64,000 bases of DNA from CAVQXR01 sp046330455 (GTDB taxonomy: Bacteria > Actinomycetota > Thermoleophilia > Gaiellales > Gaiellaceae), in contig JAXLSU010000015.1 in NCBI GenBank assembly GCA_046330455.1, forward strand, positions 4,647 through 68,646. Direction: 5' to 3'. The position numbers and the translations under genes are program-made. Below, in pieces: positions 17,652-26,527 of the stretch; within the stretch, counting starts at the first letter, position 1; the number at the start of each line of letters is the position of its first letter. The notes under the pieces are model-generated. The model saw only the letters and a list, made by a program, of their open reading frames with translations. It had not been told where the DNA came from and searched no databases.

Positions 17652-18574
17652 GCGCGGGCGCGGCGGCCGCCGGGGCTGTCCAGATCGTGGGCGGCGTGCT
17701 GCTCGCCCCGCTGCTTCCCGGGCTCGTCCAGCACTGGAAGGCGCGCCTCCAGGGCCGGCGCGGCCCGACGCCGCTCCAGCCCTACCGCGAGCTCCGCCGG
17801 CTGTGGGGCAAGAGCGCGATCGACGTCGAGGGGACGACCGTCGTCTACCGGCTCGCGCCGGCCGTCGCGGCCGGGAGCCTCGCCGCTGCCGTCCTGCTCG
17901 TCCCGGTCGCGGCCGCCGGCCCGAACTTCGGAGTCGGCCACGACGCGCTGGCTCTTGCCGGGATCCTCGCGCTCGCCCGCTTCGCGCTCGCCGCGGCGTC
18001 CTGGGACGTCTCGAGCGGCTTCTCGCTGATGGGGGCGAGCCGCGACCTGACGATCTCGGTCTTCGTCGAGGCGGCGCTCGTCCTCGCGCTCGCGGTCGCT
18101 GCACTGGTCGCGGGGACGACGGATCTGCCCGGAATCGTGGCCGGCACCTCCGGCGGGGAGGCCTGGACGGAGCCGGCGCTCGCGCTCGCCGCCGTCGCGT
18201 TCGCGCTCGTCGTCGTCGCGGAGACAGGACGGCAGCCGATCGACAACCCGGACACCCATCTCGAGCTGACGATGATCCACGAGGGCCCGGTCCTCGAGTA
18301 CGGCGGCCGCGATCTCGCGATGCTCCACTGGGCCTCCGCGGCGCGACACTGGCTCGTTCTCGTCGTCGCCGCCCAGGTGTTCCTGCCCCACCCGTCGGCC
18401 CTCTGGCTGCAGCTCGCGCTCCTGCCCGTCGTCCTTGTCGCGCTGTGCGCCGCGCTTGCGGTCACGGAGACGCTCGTCGCAAAGATCCGGATCCTGCTCG
18501 CGCCCCGGCTGCTCGGCGTCGGGGCGATCGCGGCGCTGCTCGGGATTGTCGCCTGGCTCGTGGACATGGCATGA
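17648..18574 (+). CDS. hyfC: Hydrogenase-4 subunit C-like (NuoH/HycD family)
   Basis: A 308-residue NuoH-type membrane subunit that anchors the hydrophilic module to the membrane. GRRGPTPLQPYRELRRLWGK near the start, DVSSGFSLMGASRDL and the conserved ETGRQPIDNPDTHLELTMIHEGPVLEYGGRDLA segment are clear family signatures. The ATG at 17648 overlaps the hyfB stop (ATGA), so translation is coupled. It corresponds to HycD (Rv0084) of M. tuberculosis. Confidence 0.92.
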   Translation: MSAGAAAAGAVQIVGGVLLAPLLPGLVQHWKARLQGRRGPTPLQPYRELRRLWGKSAIDVEGTTVVYRLAPAVAAGSLAAAVLLVPVAAAGPNFGVGHDALALAGILALARFALAAASWDVSSGFSLMGASRDLTISVFVEAALVLALAVAALVAGTTDLPGIVAGTSGGEAWTEPALALAAVAFALVVVAETGRQPIDNPDTHLELTMIHEGPVLEYGGRDLAMLHWASAARHWLVLVVAAQVFLPHPSALWLQLALLPVVLVALCAALAVTETLVAKIRILLAPRLLGVGAIAALLGIVAWLVDMA

Positions 18575-19182
18575 GCGGGACGCTAATGTGGCTGGCCGTC
18601 GGGCTCGGGCTGCTGGTCGTCGTCGTCCGGCGCCGCTCGCTCGCGATCGGCATCGTCACGCTCCAGGCTCTGCTGCTGGCCGGCTTCGCCCTCGCCGAGG
18701 CGGCCGGAGTGAACGACATCGCGGCGGCGGCCGCGCTTGCGCTACGCGGGGTCGCCCTCGCGGCCGTCTTTCTCTGGATCCTCGTCAGGACGCGGGAGCC
18801 GCGCCCGGTGCGGGCCGGCGTGGCACCGCTCGCCCGCGCCGGCCTCGCGATCGGGCTCGCACTCGCGCTGACGTGGCTCGTGCCCTCGTTCGGCCTCTCG
18901 TCACACGTTGCTGAGCGCGCCGTGCTCGCGCTAGTCGCGTTCGGCGCCGCGACCGTGGCGACCCGGCGGGCGACGCTGTTCCAGGTGCTCGGGATCGTCC
19001 TCGTCGAGAACGGTCTCGCCCTCGCCGCGATCGAGCTCCCGGGCGGCGCGTCCCTTGCGATCGAGCTCGGCGTGGCGCTCGACCTGACGCTGCTCGCCCT
19101 CGTGTCCGTCGTCTTCCACCAGCGGATCTTCGCCGAGTTCGGCGCCGGCGACACCGCGGCGCTCGAGAGCCTGCGTGACTAG
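18571..19182 (+). CDS. hyfE: Hydrogenase-4 subunit E-like membrane protein
   Basis: A 203-residue protein with about six membrane helices, matching HyfE/HycP, a small subunit of NuoK-like descent. LGIVTLQALLLAGFALAE-like packing helices and LFQVLGIVLVENGLALAAIELPGG are characteristic. It starts at ATG 18571 overlapping the hyfC stop and ends within the start of hyfF. Position in the operon matches Rv0085 (hycP). Confidence 0.85.
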   Translation: MSGTLMWLAVGLGLLVVVVRRRSLAIGIVTLQALLLAGFALAEAAGVNDIAAAAALALRGVALAAVFLWILVRTREPRPVRAGVAPLARAGLAIGLALALTWLVPSFGLSSHVAERAVLALVAFGAATVATRRATLFQVLGIVLVENGLALAAIELPGGASLAIELGVALDLTLLALVSVVFHQRIFAEFGAGDTAALESLRD

Positions 19183-20638
19183 CAGGGAGGCCCTCGCGCT
19201 CGCGGTCGTCGGCTTGCCGGGTCTGTCGGGAATCCTCGTCGCGCTCGCGCCGCGACGGGCGATGGAGCGAGTTGCGCTTGTCGGCCTGGGCGCCTCGGCC
19301 GCCGCCGCGCTCGCGCTGGCCGCGGTGGTCCTGCGGCGGCCCGCGGCTCCCGTGGTGACCGACTGGGTCGTCGTCGATGTCGCCGCCGGGCTCCTCGTCG
19401 GCGTGATCGGGCTCGTCGGGCTCGCGAGCGTGATCGTGTCGCCCGCCTACCTCCGGGGAGCGCAGACGGGCCTCGTCGCGGCCTCGCGCAGGCCTCGCGC
19501 GTACTACGCGGCCCTCGCGGCCTTCTGGACCGTGCTCGTCGCGGTTCCCCTGGTCGGGAACCTCGGCGCGGCCTGGCTGCTCGTGGAGGCGACGACCGCG
19601 GCGTCGGCGATTCTCGTCGGGTTCAGCGGCAAGCCGCGGGCGCTCGAGGCCGGCTGGAAGTACCTGATCCTGACCTCGCTCGGCCTCGGGTTCGCCCTGC
19701 TCGGGATCGTGCTCCTCGCCTCGACGAGCACGGGTGGCGCGCTCGGCGCCCTCTCCTGGAGGTCGCTTGCGGAATCGACGCCCGCGACCGAGACGACGCT
19801 CGCTGCCTACGTTCTGATCCTTGCAGGGCTCGCGGCCAAGATCGGCTGGGCGCCGGTCCACAACTGGCTTCCCGACGCGCACTCCGAGGCGCCTCCACCG
19901 GTGTCGGCGCTCCTCTCCGGCGCCCTACTGCCCGCGGTGTTGCTCGTCGCCTGGCGGGCCGAGCGCTCGCTCGAGCCGGCGGTCGGGGCCGGGACGGCAC
20001 GGGCGCTGCTGATCACGTTCGGGCTCGTCTCGCTCGCAGTCGCGGTGCCGTTCCTGTGGCGTCCGCTCGCCTGGAAGCGGCTGCTCGCCTATTCGAGCCT
20101 CGAGCACATGGGCGTGCTTGCGCTCGGGGTCGGGTTCGCGACGCCGCTCGCGCTGGCCGGCGTCGCCGTCCACATCGTCGGCCATGCCGTCGCGAAGGCG
20201 CTCGGCTTCTACGCGGCAACGCCGCTCCTCGATCACGATCCGCGCGCCGCCGGTCATGCCGTCACCGGGATTGCGAGAACTCAGCCCGCCCTCGGCGTGA
20301 CGATGGGCGTCTCGCTTGGCGCGCTCGCCGGGCTGCCCCCGTCCCCCCTGTTCGTGAGCGAGATCCTGATCGTCGCCGGCGGCTTCGAGGCGGGTAGATC
20401 CTGGGCCGCAGCCGGGGCGGCGCTCCTGCTTGCGCTCGGGTTCGCTGGGCTCGTCCATGCACTTCTCGACACGACCGCCGGCAAGGCCCGCCGCCGTGAT
20501 CGCTCGCAGGCTCCGGGTCTGCGGACGGTCGTCGTGCTCGGAGTCGCCGCCACGGCGATCATGCTCGTCCTTGCCGGGGTCGCATTCTGGCTACCGGGGA
20601 CAGGCATCGTCGAGGCCCTCGTGGATGGTGTCGCGTGA
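19175..20638 (+). CDS. hyfF: Hydrogenase-4 subunit F-like antiporter-type membrane protein
   Basis: A 487-residue NuoN/NuoL-like subunit (HyfF/HycQ). Channel signatures include LAAKIGWAPVHNWLPDAHSEAPPPVSALLSGALLPAVLL and KRLLAYSSLEHMGVLALGV, and the cytoplasmic-side segment VHIVGHAVAKALGFY. It overlaps hyfE by 8 bases using a GTG start. Together with hyfB it gives the complex two antiporter-like subunits, as in Hyf. It corresponds to Rv0086 (hycQ). Confidence 0.88.
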   Translation: MTSREALALAVVGLPGLSGILVALAPRRAMERVALVGLGASAAAALALAAVVLRRPAAPVVTDWVVVDVAAGLLVGVIGLVGLASVIVSPAYLRGAQTGLVAASRRPRAYYAALAAFWTVLVAVPLVGNLGAAWLLVEATTAASAILVGFSGKPRALEAGWKYLILTSLGLGFALLGIVLLASTSTGGALGALSWRSLAESTPATETTLAAYVLILAGLAAKIGWAPVHNWLPDAHSEAPPPVSALLSGALLPAVLLVAWRAERSLEPAVGAGTARALLITFGLVSLAVAVPFLWRPLAWKRLLAYSSLEHMGVLALGVGFATPLALAGVAVHIVGHAVAKALGFYAATPLLDHDPRAAGHAVTGIARTQPALGVTMGVSLGALAGLPPSPLFVSEILIVAGGFEAGRSWAAAGAALLLALGFAGLVHALLDTTAGKARRRDRSQAPGLRTVVVLGVAATAIMLVLAGVAFWLPGTGIVEALVDGVA

Positions 20639-22032
20639 GCACGCACTCCGGGGCGACCTATCGCGAGGCTCTCACCGAGGCCCTCGCGGGCGGCCTGCGC
20701 TTTGCGGGGCTGCACGCCTCCGAGGACGGCGCCATCGTGCGGGCGGCACTCGTCGGGCAGGGCGGCGAGGTGCGTCTCGAGACGGTGGCCGCGAAGGACG
20801 GGGCGGTGCCGTCGATCGTCGACCTCGCGCCTTCTGGGGGCTGGGATGAGCGCGAGGCGCACGATCTGTACGGCGTCCGATTCGACGGTCACGAGCCGCT
20901 CCGCCCGCTCGTCGATCACGACCTCGTGCTTACCCACTGGACCGCACCCGTCAGGGGGCACGACCCCTACCAGGTCGCCGTCGGGCCGATCCATGCGGGA
21001 GTGATCGAGTCGGGTCACTTCCGATTCCACGTCGTCGGCGACCGTATCCTCCACCTCGACGCGCGCCTCTTCTACAAGCACCGCGGGCTCGAGCGGGCCG
21101 CCGAGGGAAGGGCGCTCGGCGACGGGGCGGCCTACGTCGGGCGCGCATGTGCGGCGTGCGCGGTCGCGAACGGCGTCGCGTACGCCCATGCCTGCGAGGA
21201 CGCTCTGGGTCTCGAGCCGAGCGCGGAGCTCGGCCGGGCGCGGACGATCCTGCTCGAGCTGGAGCGGGTCTGGAACCACCTCAACGACATCGGCCAGATC
21301 TGTGCCGGCGTGGGCCTGGCGGCGGGCAACAACCGCTTCGCCGGGCTGACGGAGCGGGCGCGCCGGCTGAACGCCACGGTCGCGGGCCACCGGTTCCTGT
21401 TCGGTGCGATCCGGATCGGCGGTAGCACGTTCGAGCTCGACGCCGCGGCGGTCGCGTCGGCGCGTAACGAGCTCGAGGCGCTCCGGACGGAGGCGACGGG
21501 CGCCTGGCGCGAGCTCCAGTTCAACGCCTCGTTCCAGGATCGGCTGCCCGACGTGGGCGTGCTGGGCCCAGGGGATGTCGAGCGCCTCGGCACGGTCGGC
21601 CCGGCGGCACGCGCCGCTGGGGTGAACGACGACGCGCGCACAGGGGACGGTCGCCTCGCATACGCTGGCTTCGCCGCGGCACTCTCGGGCCGGCCGGCCG
21701 GAGACGTGCAGGCCCGGCTCGAGCAGCGCGCGGTCGAGCTCTGGCAGTCGTTCGCAATCCTCGATGCATTGCTCGATCGACCGCTTGGCACGGCCACGGC
21801 GACGCGGGGCGGCCCGGAAGGCCAGGTCGGGATCGGTCGCGTGGAGAGCCCGCGCGGAGCCACGCTCTGCGTCGTCGAGCGATCGGGCAACCGGCTCGAT
21901 CGCGTTCGTCTCCGCACTGGCTCCTACGCCAACTGGCCGTCGGTCGCGTTCGCGGCCACCGACAACCTGCTGCCCGACTTTCCGCTCGTCAACAAGAGCT
22001 TCGAGCTCTGCTACGCCTGCGCAGACCGCTGA
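20635..22032 (+). CDS. hyfG: Hydrogenase-4 large subunit-like (NuoC-NuoD fusion)
   Basis: A 465-residue fusion of a NuoC-like 30-kDa domain (to about residue 110, with WDEREAHDLYGVRFDGHEPLR) and a NuoD/NiFe large-subunit domain. Two CxxC pairs that would hold the NiFe site are present: C172/C175 in RACAACAVANG and C459/C462 in ELCYACADR at the end. However the histidine that usually follows the first pair is asparagine (N179), and the usual DPC before the second pair is ELC. It may be a divergent hydrogenase or a complex with altered chemistry. GTG start overlaps hyfF. It corresponds to Rv0087 (hycE). Confidence 0.87.
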   Translation: MSTHSGATYREALTEALAGGLRFAGLHASEDGAIVRAALVGQGGEVRLETVAAKDGAVPSIVDLAPSGGWDEREAHDLYGVRFDGHEPLRPLVDHDLVLTHWTAPVRGHDPYQVAVGPIHAGVIESGHFRFHVVGDRILHLDARLFYKHRGLERAAEGRALGDGAAYVGRACAACAVANGVAYAHACEDALGLEPSAELGRARTILLELERVWNHLNDIGQICAGVGLAAGNNRFAGLTERARRLNATVAGHRFLFGAIRIGGSTFELDAAAVASARNELEALRTEATGAWRELQFNASFQDRLPDVGVLGPGDVERLGTVGPAARAAGVNDDARTGDGRLAYAGFAAALSGRPAGDVQARLEQRAVELWQSFAILDALLDRPLGTATATRGGPEGQVGIGRVESPRGATLCVVERSGNRLDRVRLRTGSYANWPSVAFAATDNLLPDFPLVNKSFELCYACADR

Positions 22033-22505
22033 TGCTCATGCTGCTCCGCGATCTCCGCCGCCTGCGCCGAACGGTTGCGCTGCCCGCGCCGGACCGCGGC
22101 CGGAGCCTCGCGATCCGGCACGTCGACGCCGGTTCCTGCAACGGGTGCGAGCACGAGCTCACGCTCGCCTCCAGCCCGTACTACGACCTGCAGCGCTTCG
22201 GCCTCGGCGTCGTCGCCTCGCCGCGCCACGCCGACGTCCTCCTCGTCACGGGGGCCGTCACGACGCGCATGCACGACCCGCTGCTGACCGCGTACGCGGC
22301 CATGCCCGAGCCGCGCCGGGTCGCGGCTCTCGGCGACTGCGCCCTCGGGTGCGGCCTGCTCGGGTCGGGCGAGCGGGTCGTCGGGCCGGTCGAAGCGGTC
22401 CTGCCCGTCGACCTCCGCATTCCGGGCTGCCCGCCCGAGCCCGCCGCGATTGCGGCGGCGCTTCTCGAGCTGGTCGACGCTCGGGAACGGCGCCCTGCGT
22501 CGTAG
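22032..22505 (+). CDS. hyfI: Hydrogenase-4 small subunit-like (NuoB family, 4Fe-4S)
   Basis: A 157-residue NuoB/HyfI homologue that carries the proximal 4Fe-4S cluster next to the active site. Ligand cysteines are C36 and C39 (SCNGCEHELT), C103 (GDCALGCG) and C133 (IPGCPPEP), all present. The ATG shares one base with the hyfG stop (TGATG); a second ATG two codons on is equally possible. In M. tuberculosis the equivalent gene sits second (Rv0082), whereas here it is last. No ferredoxin-type HyfH/HycF, formate dehydrogenase or Hyp maturation genes follow. Confidence 0.9.
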   Translation: MLMLLRDLRRLRRTVALPAPDRGRSLAIRHVDAGSCNGCEHELTLASSPYYDLQRFGLGVVASPRHADVLLVTGAVTTRMHDPLLTAYAAMPEPRRVAALGDCALGCGLLGSGERVVGPVEAVLPVDLRIPGCPPEPAAIAAALLELVDARERRPAS

Positions 22506-22513
22506 GGCGATCC

Positions 22514-23731
22514 TCACTCGTTCCCGCGGGAGACCGAGACGTCGAGCCGCTCGAGCGGCGACGGCTCTCCGCGGGCATGTCGGCGGGCGGAGGCGATCCG
22601 CTCGGCGGCGATCACGCCGAGGAGAACGAGGACGACGAGCCCGGAGACGGCGAGCGCCGGCACGACCGCGCCGAGCCCGCCGACGGCGATGCACGCGCCG
22701 GCCCCGGCGAGGCGCTTCCAGCTCGGCGAACCGGTCATGCGCAGACGGAACAGCGCGTGCCCGACCAGGTAAAGGGCAGGCCCGCCGACGACCGCCGCCA
22801 GCTCGGCTGCGGGGAGCTCGTCCGTCGGATGTGCGAGCACGAGCTCGTCGCCGACCGCCGCGACGATCACGCCGGCAACCATCACCACGTGCAGGTACGT
22901 GTAGCCGTCCCGCGCCAGCGTCGTTCGATCCGGAGCGAGCTCGAGCCGGCGCGTCGCGATTCTCGCGACGTAGTCGAAGTAGAGCCACCACAGCGCGGCG
23001 GTCGAGAGGAACGCGAGCACGAACGCGGTCGCGGTTGCCGCATCGAGCGCGAGCCCGGACGTCGTCGCGCCCGTGATCACGATCGTCTCGCCGAGCACGA
23101 TGATCACGAACAGCTGGAACCGCTCGGCGAAGTGCGCGGTCTCGACGTCCCAGGTCGCACTCTCGAGCCTCGGGCGTCCGGGGATCCAGTAGAGGACGAG
23201 CGGCGCCGCGTAGTCGAGCGCGAGCGCGGCCCCCCACAGCGCCGCCCGCGCCGGGCCGTCGGCGAGGGCTCCGGCGATCCAGAGCGGCGCCGCAGCCGTG
23301 AACCAGGTGAGGATGCGCCCGGCGCGCTCGCGCTCTATCGTTCCTGCCGCCGCCGATCCGAACGTGAGGAACGCATGGCGCCCGACCTGGATCGCGACGT
23401 AGGAGGCGGCGAACAGCATCGCCCGCTCCCCGAATGCCTCCGGGATGGCGACCGCCATCAGCAGGCTCGCGAGCGTGATCGCGAGCAGCACGAGGCGGAC
23501 GACCCCCGAGTCCGGATCCAGCTCGTTCGTGACCCACGTCGTGTAGTTCCAGGCCCCCCAGACGACGAGCAGCACGAGGGTGGCGTGGCCGGCGCCCCGC
23601 CAGGTCAGGTCATCGAGCAGGACGTGTGAGACCTGCGTGACGGCGAAGACGAAGACGAGGTCGTAGAACAGCTCGAGCGCCGTCGCCCGCTGCTCCTCGC
23701 CGGGGACTCGCTGCCGCTGGAACCGACCCAT
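22514..23731 (-). CDS. Low temperature requirement protein A (LtrA) family membrane protein
   Basis: A protein of about 405 residues from the ATG at 23731 (MGRFQRQRVPGEEQRATALELFYDLVFVFAVTQVSH), which is the standard LtrA N-terminus; seven more upstream codons are possible. About eleven hydrophobic helices follow. The conserved HFAERFQLFVIIVLGETIV segment is the LtrA hallmark. The molecular role of the family is not established. It ends tail-to-tail 8 bases from the hyfI-like gene. Confidence 0.88.
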   Translation of the reverse strand: MGRFQRQRVPGEEQRATALELFYDLVFVFAVTQVSHVLLDDLTWRGAGHATLVLLVVWGAWNYTTWVTNELDPDSGVVRLVLLAITLASLLMAVAIPEAFGERAMLFAASYVAIQVGRHAFLTFGSAAAGTIERERAGRILTWFTAAAPLWIAGALADGPARAALWGAALALDYAAPLVLYWIPGRPRLESATWDVETAHFAERFQLFVIIVLGETIVITGATTSGLALDAATATAFVLAFLSTAALWWLYFDYVARIATRRLELAPDRTTLARDGYTYLHVVMVAGVIVAAVGDELVLAHPTDELPAAELAAVVGGPALYLVGHALFRLRMTGSPSWKRLAGAGACIAVGGLGAVVPALAVSGLVVLVLLGVIAAERIASARRHARGEPSPLERLDVSVSRGNE

Positions 23732-23784
23732 ACGCCCGAATCTTGTCGGCAAGGGGGCGAAGCGTGCCGCCCCTCACCGACCGC

Positions 23785-25177
23785 CTACCCGAGCTCGGCC
23801 TCGCTGCCGTACTCGGGGACGTCGGCATCCCAGCCGAGGCGCTCTTTCACGGCAGCCGCGAGCGCACGGGCTGCGTCCGGCTCGCCGTGGTTCAGCCAGA
23901 GCCGGCGCGGAGGCTTCCGGAAGCCGGAAAGCCAGCGCAGGAGATCACCGCGGTCTGCGTGCGCCGAGAGCCCCTCGATCCGCTCGACCTTCGCGCGAAC
24001 GCGGTGCGTCGTCCCGAAGAGCCTCACCGTCTCGGCCCCGTCGAGGATGATCCGCCCGAGCGTCCCGACCGCCTGGTAGCCGGCGAAGAGCACCGTCGAC
24101 TCGTGACGGTCGAGGTTGTGCGCGAGGTGGTGCTTGACCCGGCCGCCCGTCGCCATGCCCGACCCGGCCAGGATCACGCACGTACCGCGGATCGAGTTGA
24201 TCGCCTTCGACTCCTCGGCCGAGCGGGTCAGTCGCAGCCAGCGCGAGGAGCGCTCGAGCTCGCCGCTCTCGAACACCGTGCGCGCGCGCTCGTCCCAGTA
24301 GCCCGGGTGGCGCCGGAAGATCTCGAGCGCGTCGATCGCCATGGGGCTATCCAAGAACACGAGGACGGGCGGCATGAGCCCGCCGTCGATCGCGACCGCG
24401 AGGTGGAGGAGGAGCTCCTGGGCCCGCTCGATCGCGAAGGTCGGAACGATGACGTTACCGCCGCGCGCGATCGTCTCGTTGACCACCGAGGCGAGCTGGT
24501 GGGGGATGTCGGTCGAGCGGTCGTGCTCACGGTCACCGTAGGTCGACTCGAGCAGGACGCCGTCCGCCTCCTCGACGAGCGTCGGGTCGCCGACGATCGG
24601 CAGGTCCCACTGGCCGACGTCACCGGAGAACACCATTCGCCGTCCGCCGCCCCGCTCGGTGACGACGATCGACGCCGAGCCGAGGATGTGCCCGGACTCG
24701 ACGAAGCGGGCCTGAACGCCGCCGGGGACCTCGAGCTCCTCGCCGTAGCCGACGGGCCTCATCAGCTCGACGGTGCGCGCCACGTCCTCGACCGTGTACA
24801 GGGGCTCGTAGGGGTGTTCGCTCTCCCGCCCTTCGCGGCGGTGGCGTCGCCGCTTGGTCTCGGCGTCCTCGAGCTGGAGCCGGGCCGTGTCCTCCATCAC
24901 GAGCGCTGCGAGGTCGCAGGTCGGCGCCGTGGCGACGATCTCCCCGGAAGCCGTCCTGCACGAGGCGCGGCAGCAGCCCGCAGTGGTCGAGGTGCGCGTG
25001 CGTGAGCAGGACGGAGTCGATCGTCGCGGCGTCGATCGGGAGCGGCTGCCAGTTGCGGTCGGTGAGCGCGCGCTCCTGAACGAGACCCCGATCGACGAGC
25101 ACCCGCCCGGCCCCGCTCTCGACGAGCGTGCAGGACCCGGTCACGCAACGGTTTGCTCCGAGGAAGCGGAGTCTCAC
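23785..25177 (-). pseudogene. Beta-CASP metallo-beta-lactamase RNase, frameshifted
   Basis: Two overlapping frames encode one MBL/beta-CASP ribonuclease. The N-terminal part (GTG 25177) reads VRLRFLGANRCVTGS and contains LLTHAHLDHCGLLP, the HxHxDH metal motif. The rest in the next frame carries SGHILGSASIVV, FSGDVGQWDLPIVGDP, STYGDREH, PTFAIERAQELL, the beta-CASP region, and the C-terminal EGLSAHADRGDLLRW and LNHGEPDAARAL. The frames join if one base is added in the CCCC run at 24942-24945. Either a true single-base deletion, a recoding site, or a sequence error. Such proteins process RNA with Int11/CPSF73-like chemistry. Confidence 0.85.
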
Positions 25178-25190
25178 GGTCGTGCCCGCG

Positions 25191-26311
25191 TCAGATTGCG
25201 TACCGGAGGATTGCCGCGACCTCGCCCGCTCCCGGGATGTCGTCGCTGCGGACGGCGAGAACACGACCTCCGGCGAGGAGCACGCGACGTGCGATCTCGT
25301 CGACGACCCCATAGCTGGATGCCCCGCTCGCCCCGGCGAACGTCACCGCTCCGGTCTCGCCGTCGATGACCCCCGGAGTCACCCGGTCGATGTCGACGAG
25401 CACCGTGTCCACCGCGCCGTACGTCGCCGCCCGGGCGACGTCGACGACGTCGGCGGCGGCCCGATGCTCCGAGGCGCGTCGCGCATACAGCTCGTGAATC
25501 TCCCGAAGCTCGTCGGCGTAGAGCCGGTCGAGGACTCCCCGCGCGCCGGCCGCGAGATCGACGTCGGAGGTCGACTCGGGGTTGCCCGGAATCACCGTCG
25601 AGGCCAGGTGCGGGTACGTGTTGACCGAGCGGTAGATCGAGGCGAGCGGCTCGGCCGCGGCCAGGATCAGCGGTATGTCGAGGCCGGCGAGAAACGGCCG
25701 CAGCGCTCCGTCGATCTGCCGGGCGTACTGGCGCTGGCGCACCTTCTGCCCTTCCGAGCCCTGGAGCCTGCGGCTCGGCGAGCGGTCGGTGATCGCCGAC
25801 TGGCCGGCCGCGCTCGCGACGTCCTTCGGCAGGCCCGGAATCGAGATCTCCGAGGGCTCGAGGTCGGGAAGGACCTCGAGCAGCCTGACCGAGCCCTGTG
25901 CGAGCGCGAGGACGAAGGCCACCTGCGGGAACGTGACCGAGCGCAGCAGCGGCTTGAGGTGAAGCGGTCGGATACCTCGACGATCGCGGTCAGCCGGTTG
26001 GGAAGCCTGAAGGTCGTGATCGTCTCCGGCGTGACGAAGAGCGCCAGGCTCCTTGCCTGATAGCGCCAGAACGCCTCGTCGTCGCCGAGGTCTTCGACGG
26101 CGTCGACGATCGCCGAGACCGAACCCCTGTCGACGTTCGCGGCTTCGAGCTGACGGACTGCCTCGCCGAGCAGGTTCTTGAGCTCGATCTGCTCGGCTAC
26201 GCCGTTCGATGCGGGGTCGGTCGGGAGGTAGATCGATACGCTCGCCGGGTCACCGGCGCCGAGCAGGCGGTCGAGCTGGGCTCTGGTCGGGATGTCGACG
26301 TGGAGATTCAT
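25191..26311 (-). pseudogene. baeRF family 3-like protein (eRF1-related fold), frameshifted
   Basis: Two frames together encode a baeRF3-type protein of about 370 residues. The N-terminal part (ATG 26311) has IPTRAQLDRLLGAGDPASVSIYLPTDP and FWRYQARSLALFVTPE, and the second frame has FVLALAQGSVRLLEV, RSPSRRLQGSEGQKVRQRQYARQID, PLILAAAEPLASIYRSVNTYPHLA and GAVDTVLVDIDRVTPG. The family is related to eukaryotic release factor eRF1 and is proposed to act on ribosomes. The frames join if one base is added near 25959-25961. This is the second apparent single-base loss within about 1 kb. Confidence 0.83.
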
Positions 26312-26382
26312 GGGGAGGGTGGGGCGGGAGCATCCTACCGATCGTCCGTGCTCTGATCTCACCCTATCCGGGCGGCACGGTC

Positions 26383-26527
26383 GGATCTCCCGCCTCCGAG
26401 ATCGACCCGGTGTAGGTTCGCGCGATGCACCGAGGACCACAGGCCGCCCGGACCCACGATCCCGCTGCGTTCGCAGGAACCGTCGCGACCGGGGTCTTCC
26501 TCTACTGGCTTCCGCTCGGTGCCGGCG
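26383..26527. repeat. 145-bp direct repeat, left copy (truncated gene 5' end)
   Basis: Matches 27483-27627 at 141 of 145 positions; 26403-26527 is identical to 27503-27627. It contains the upstream region and first 34 codons (from ATG 26425: MHRGPQAARTHDPAAFAGTV...) of the unknown gene at 27525. After GCCGGCG the RAYT element begins. The reading frame of this gene fragment stays open into the transposase frame. Confidence 0.9.

Noticed and set aside
26425..26527. A separate small gene at the left repeat
   Set aside because: It is the truncated, duplicated 5' end of the gene at 27525; no independent product is supported.
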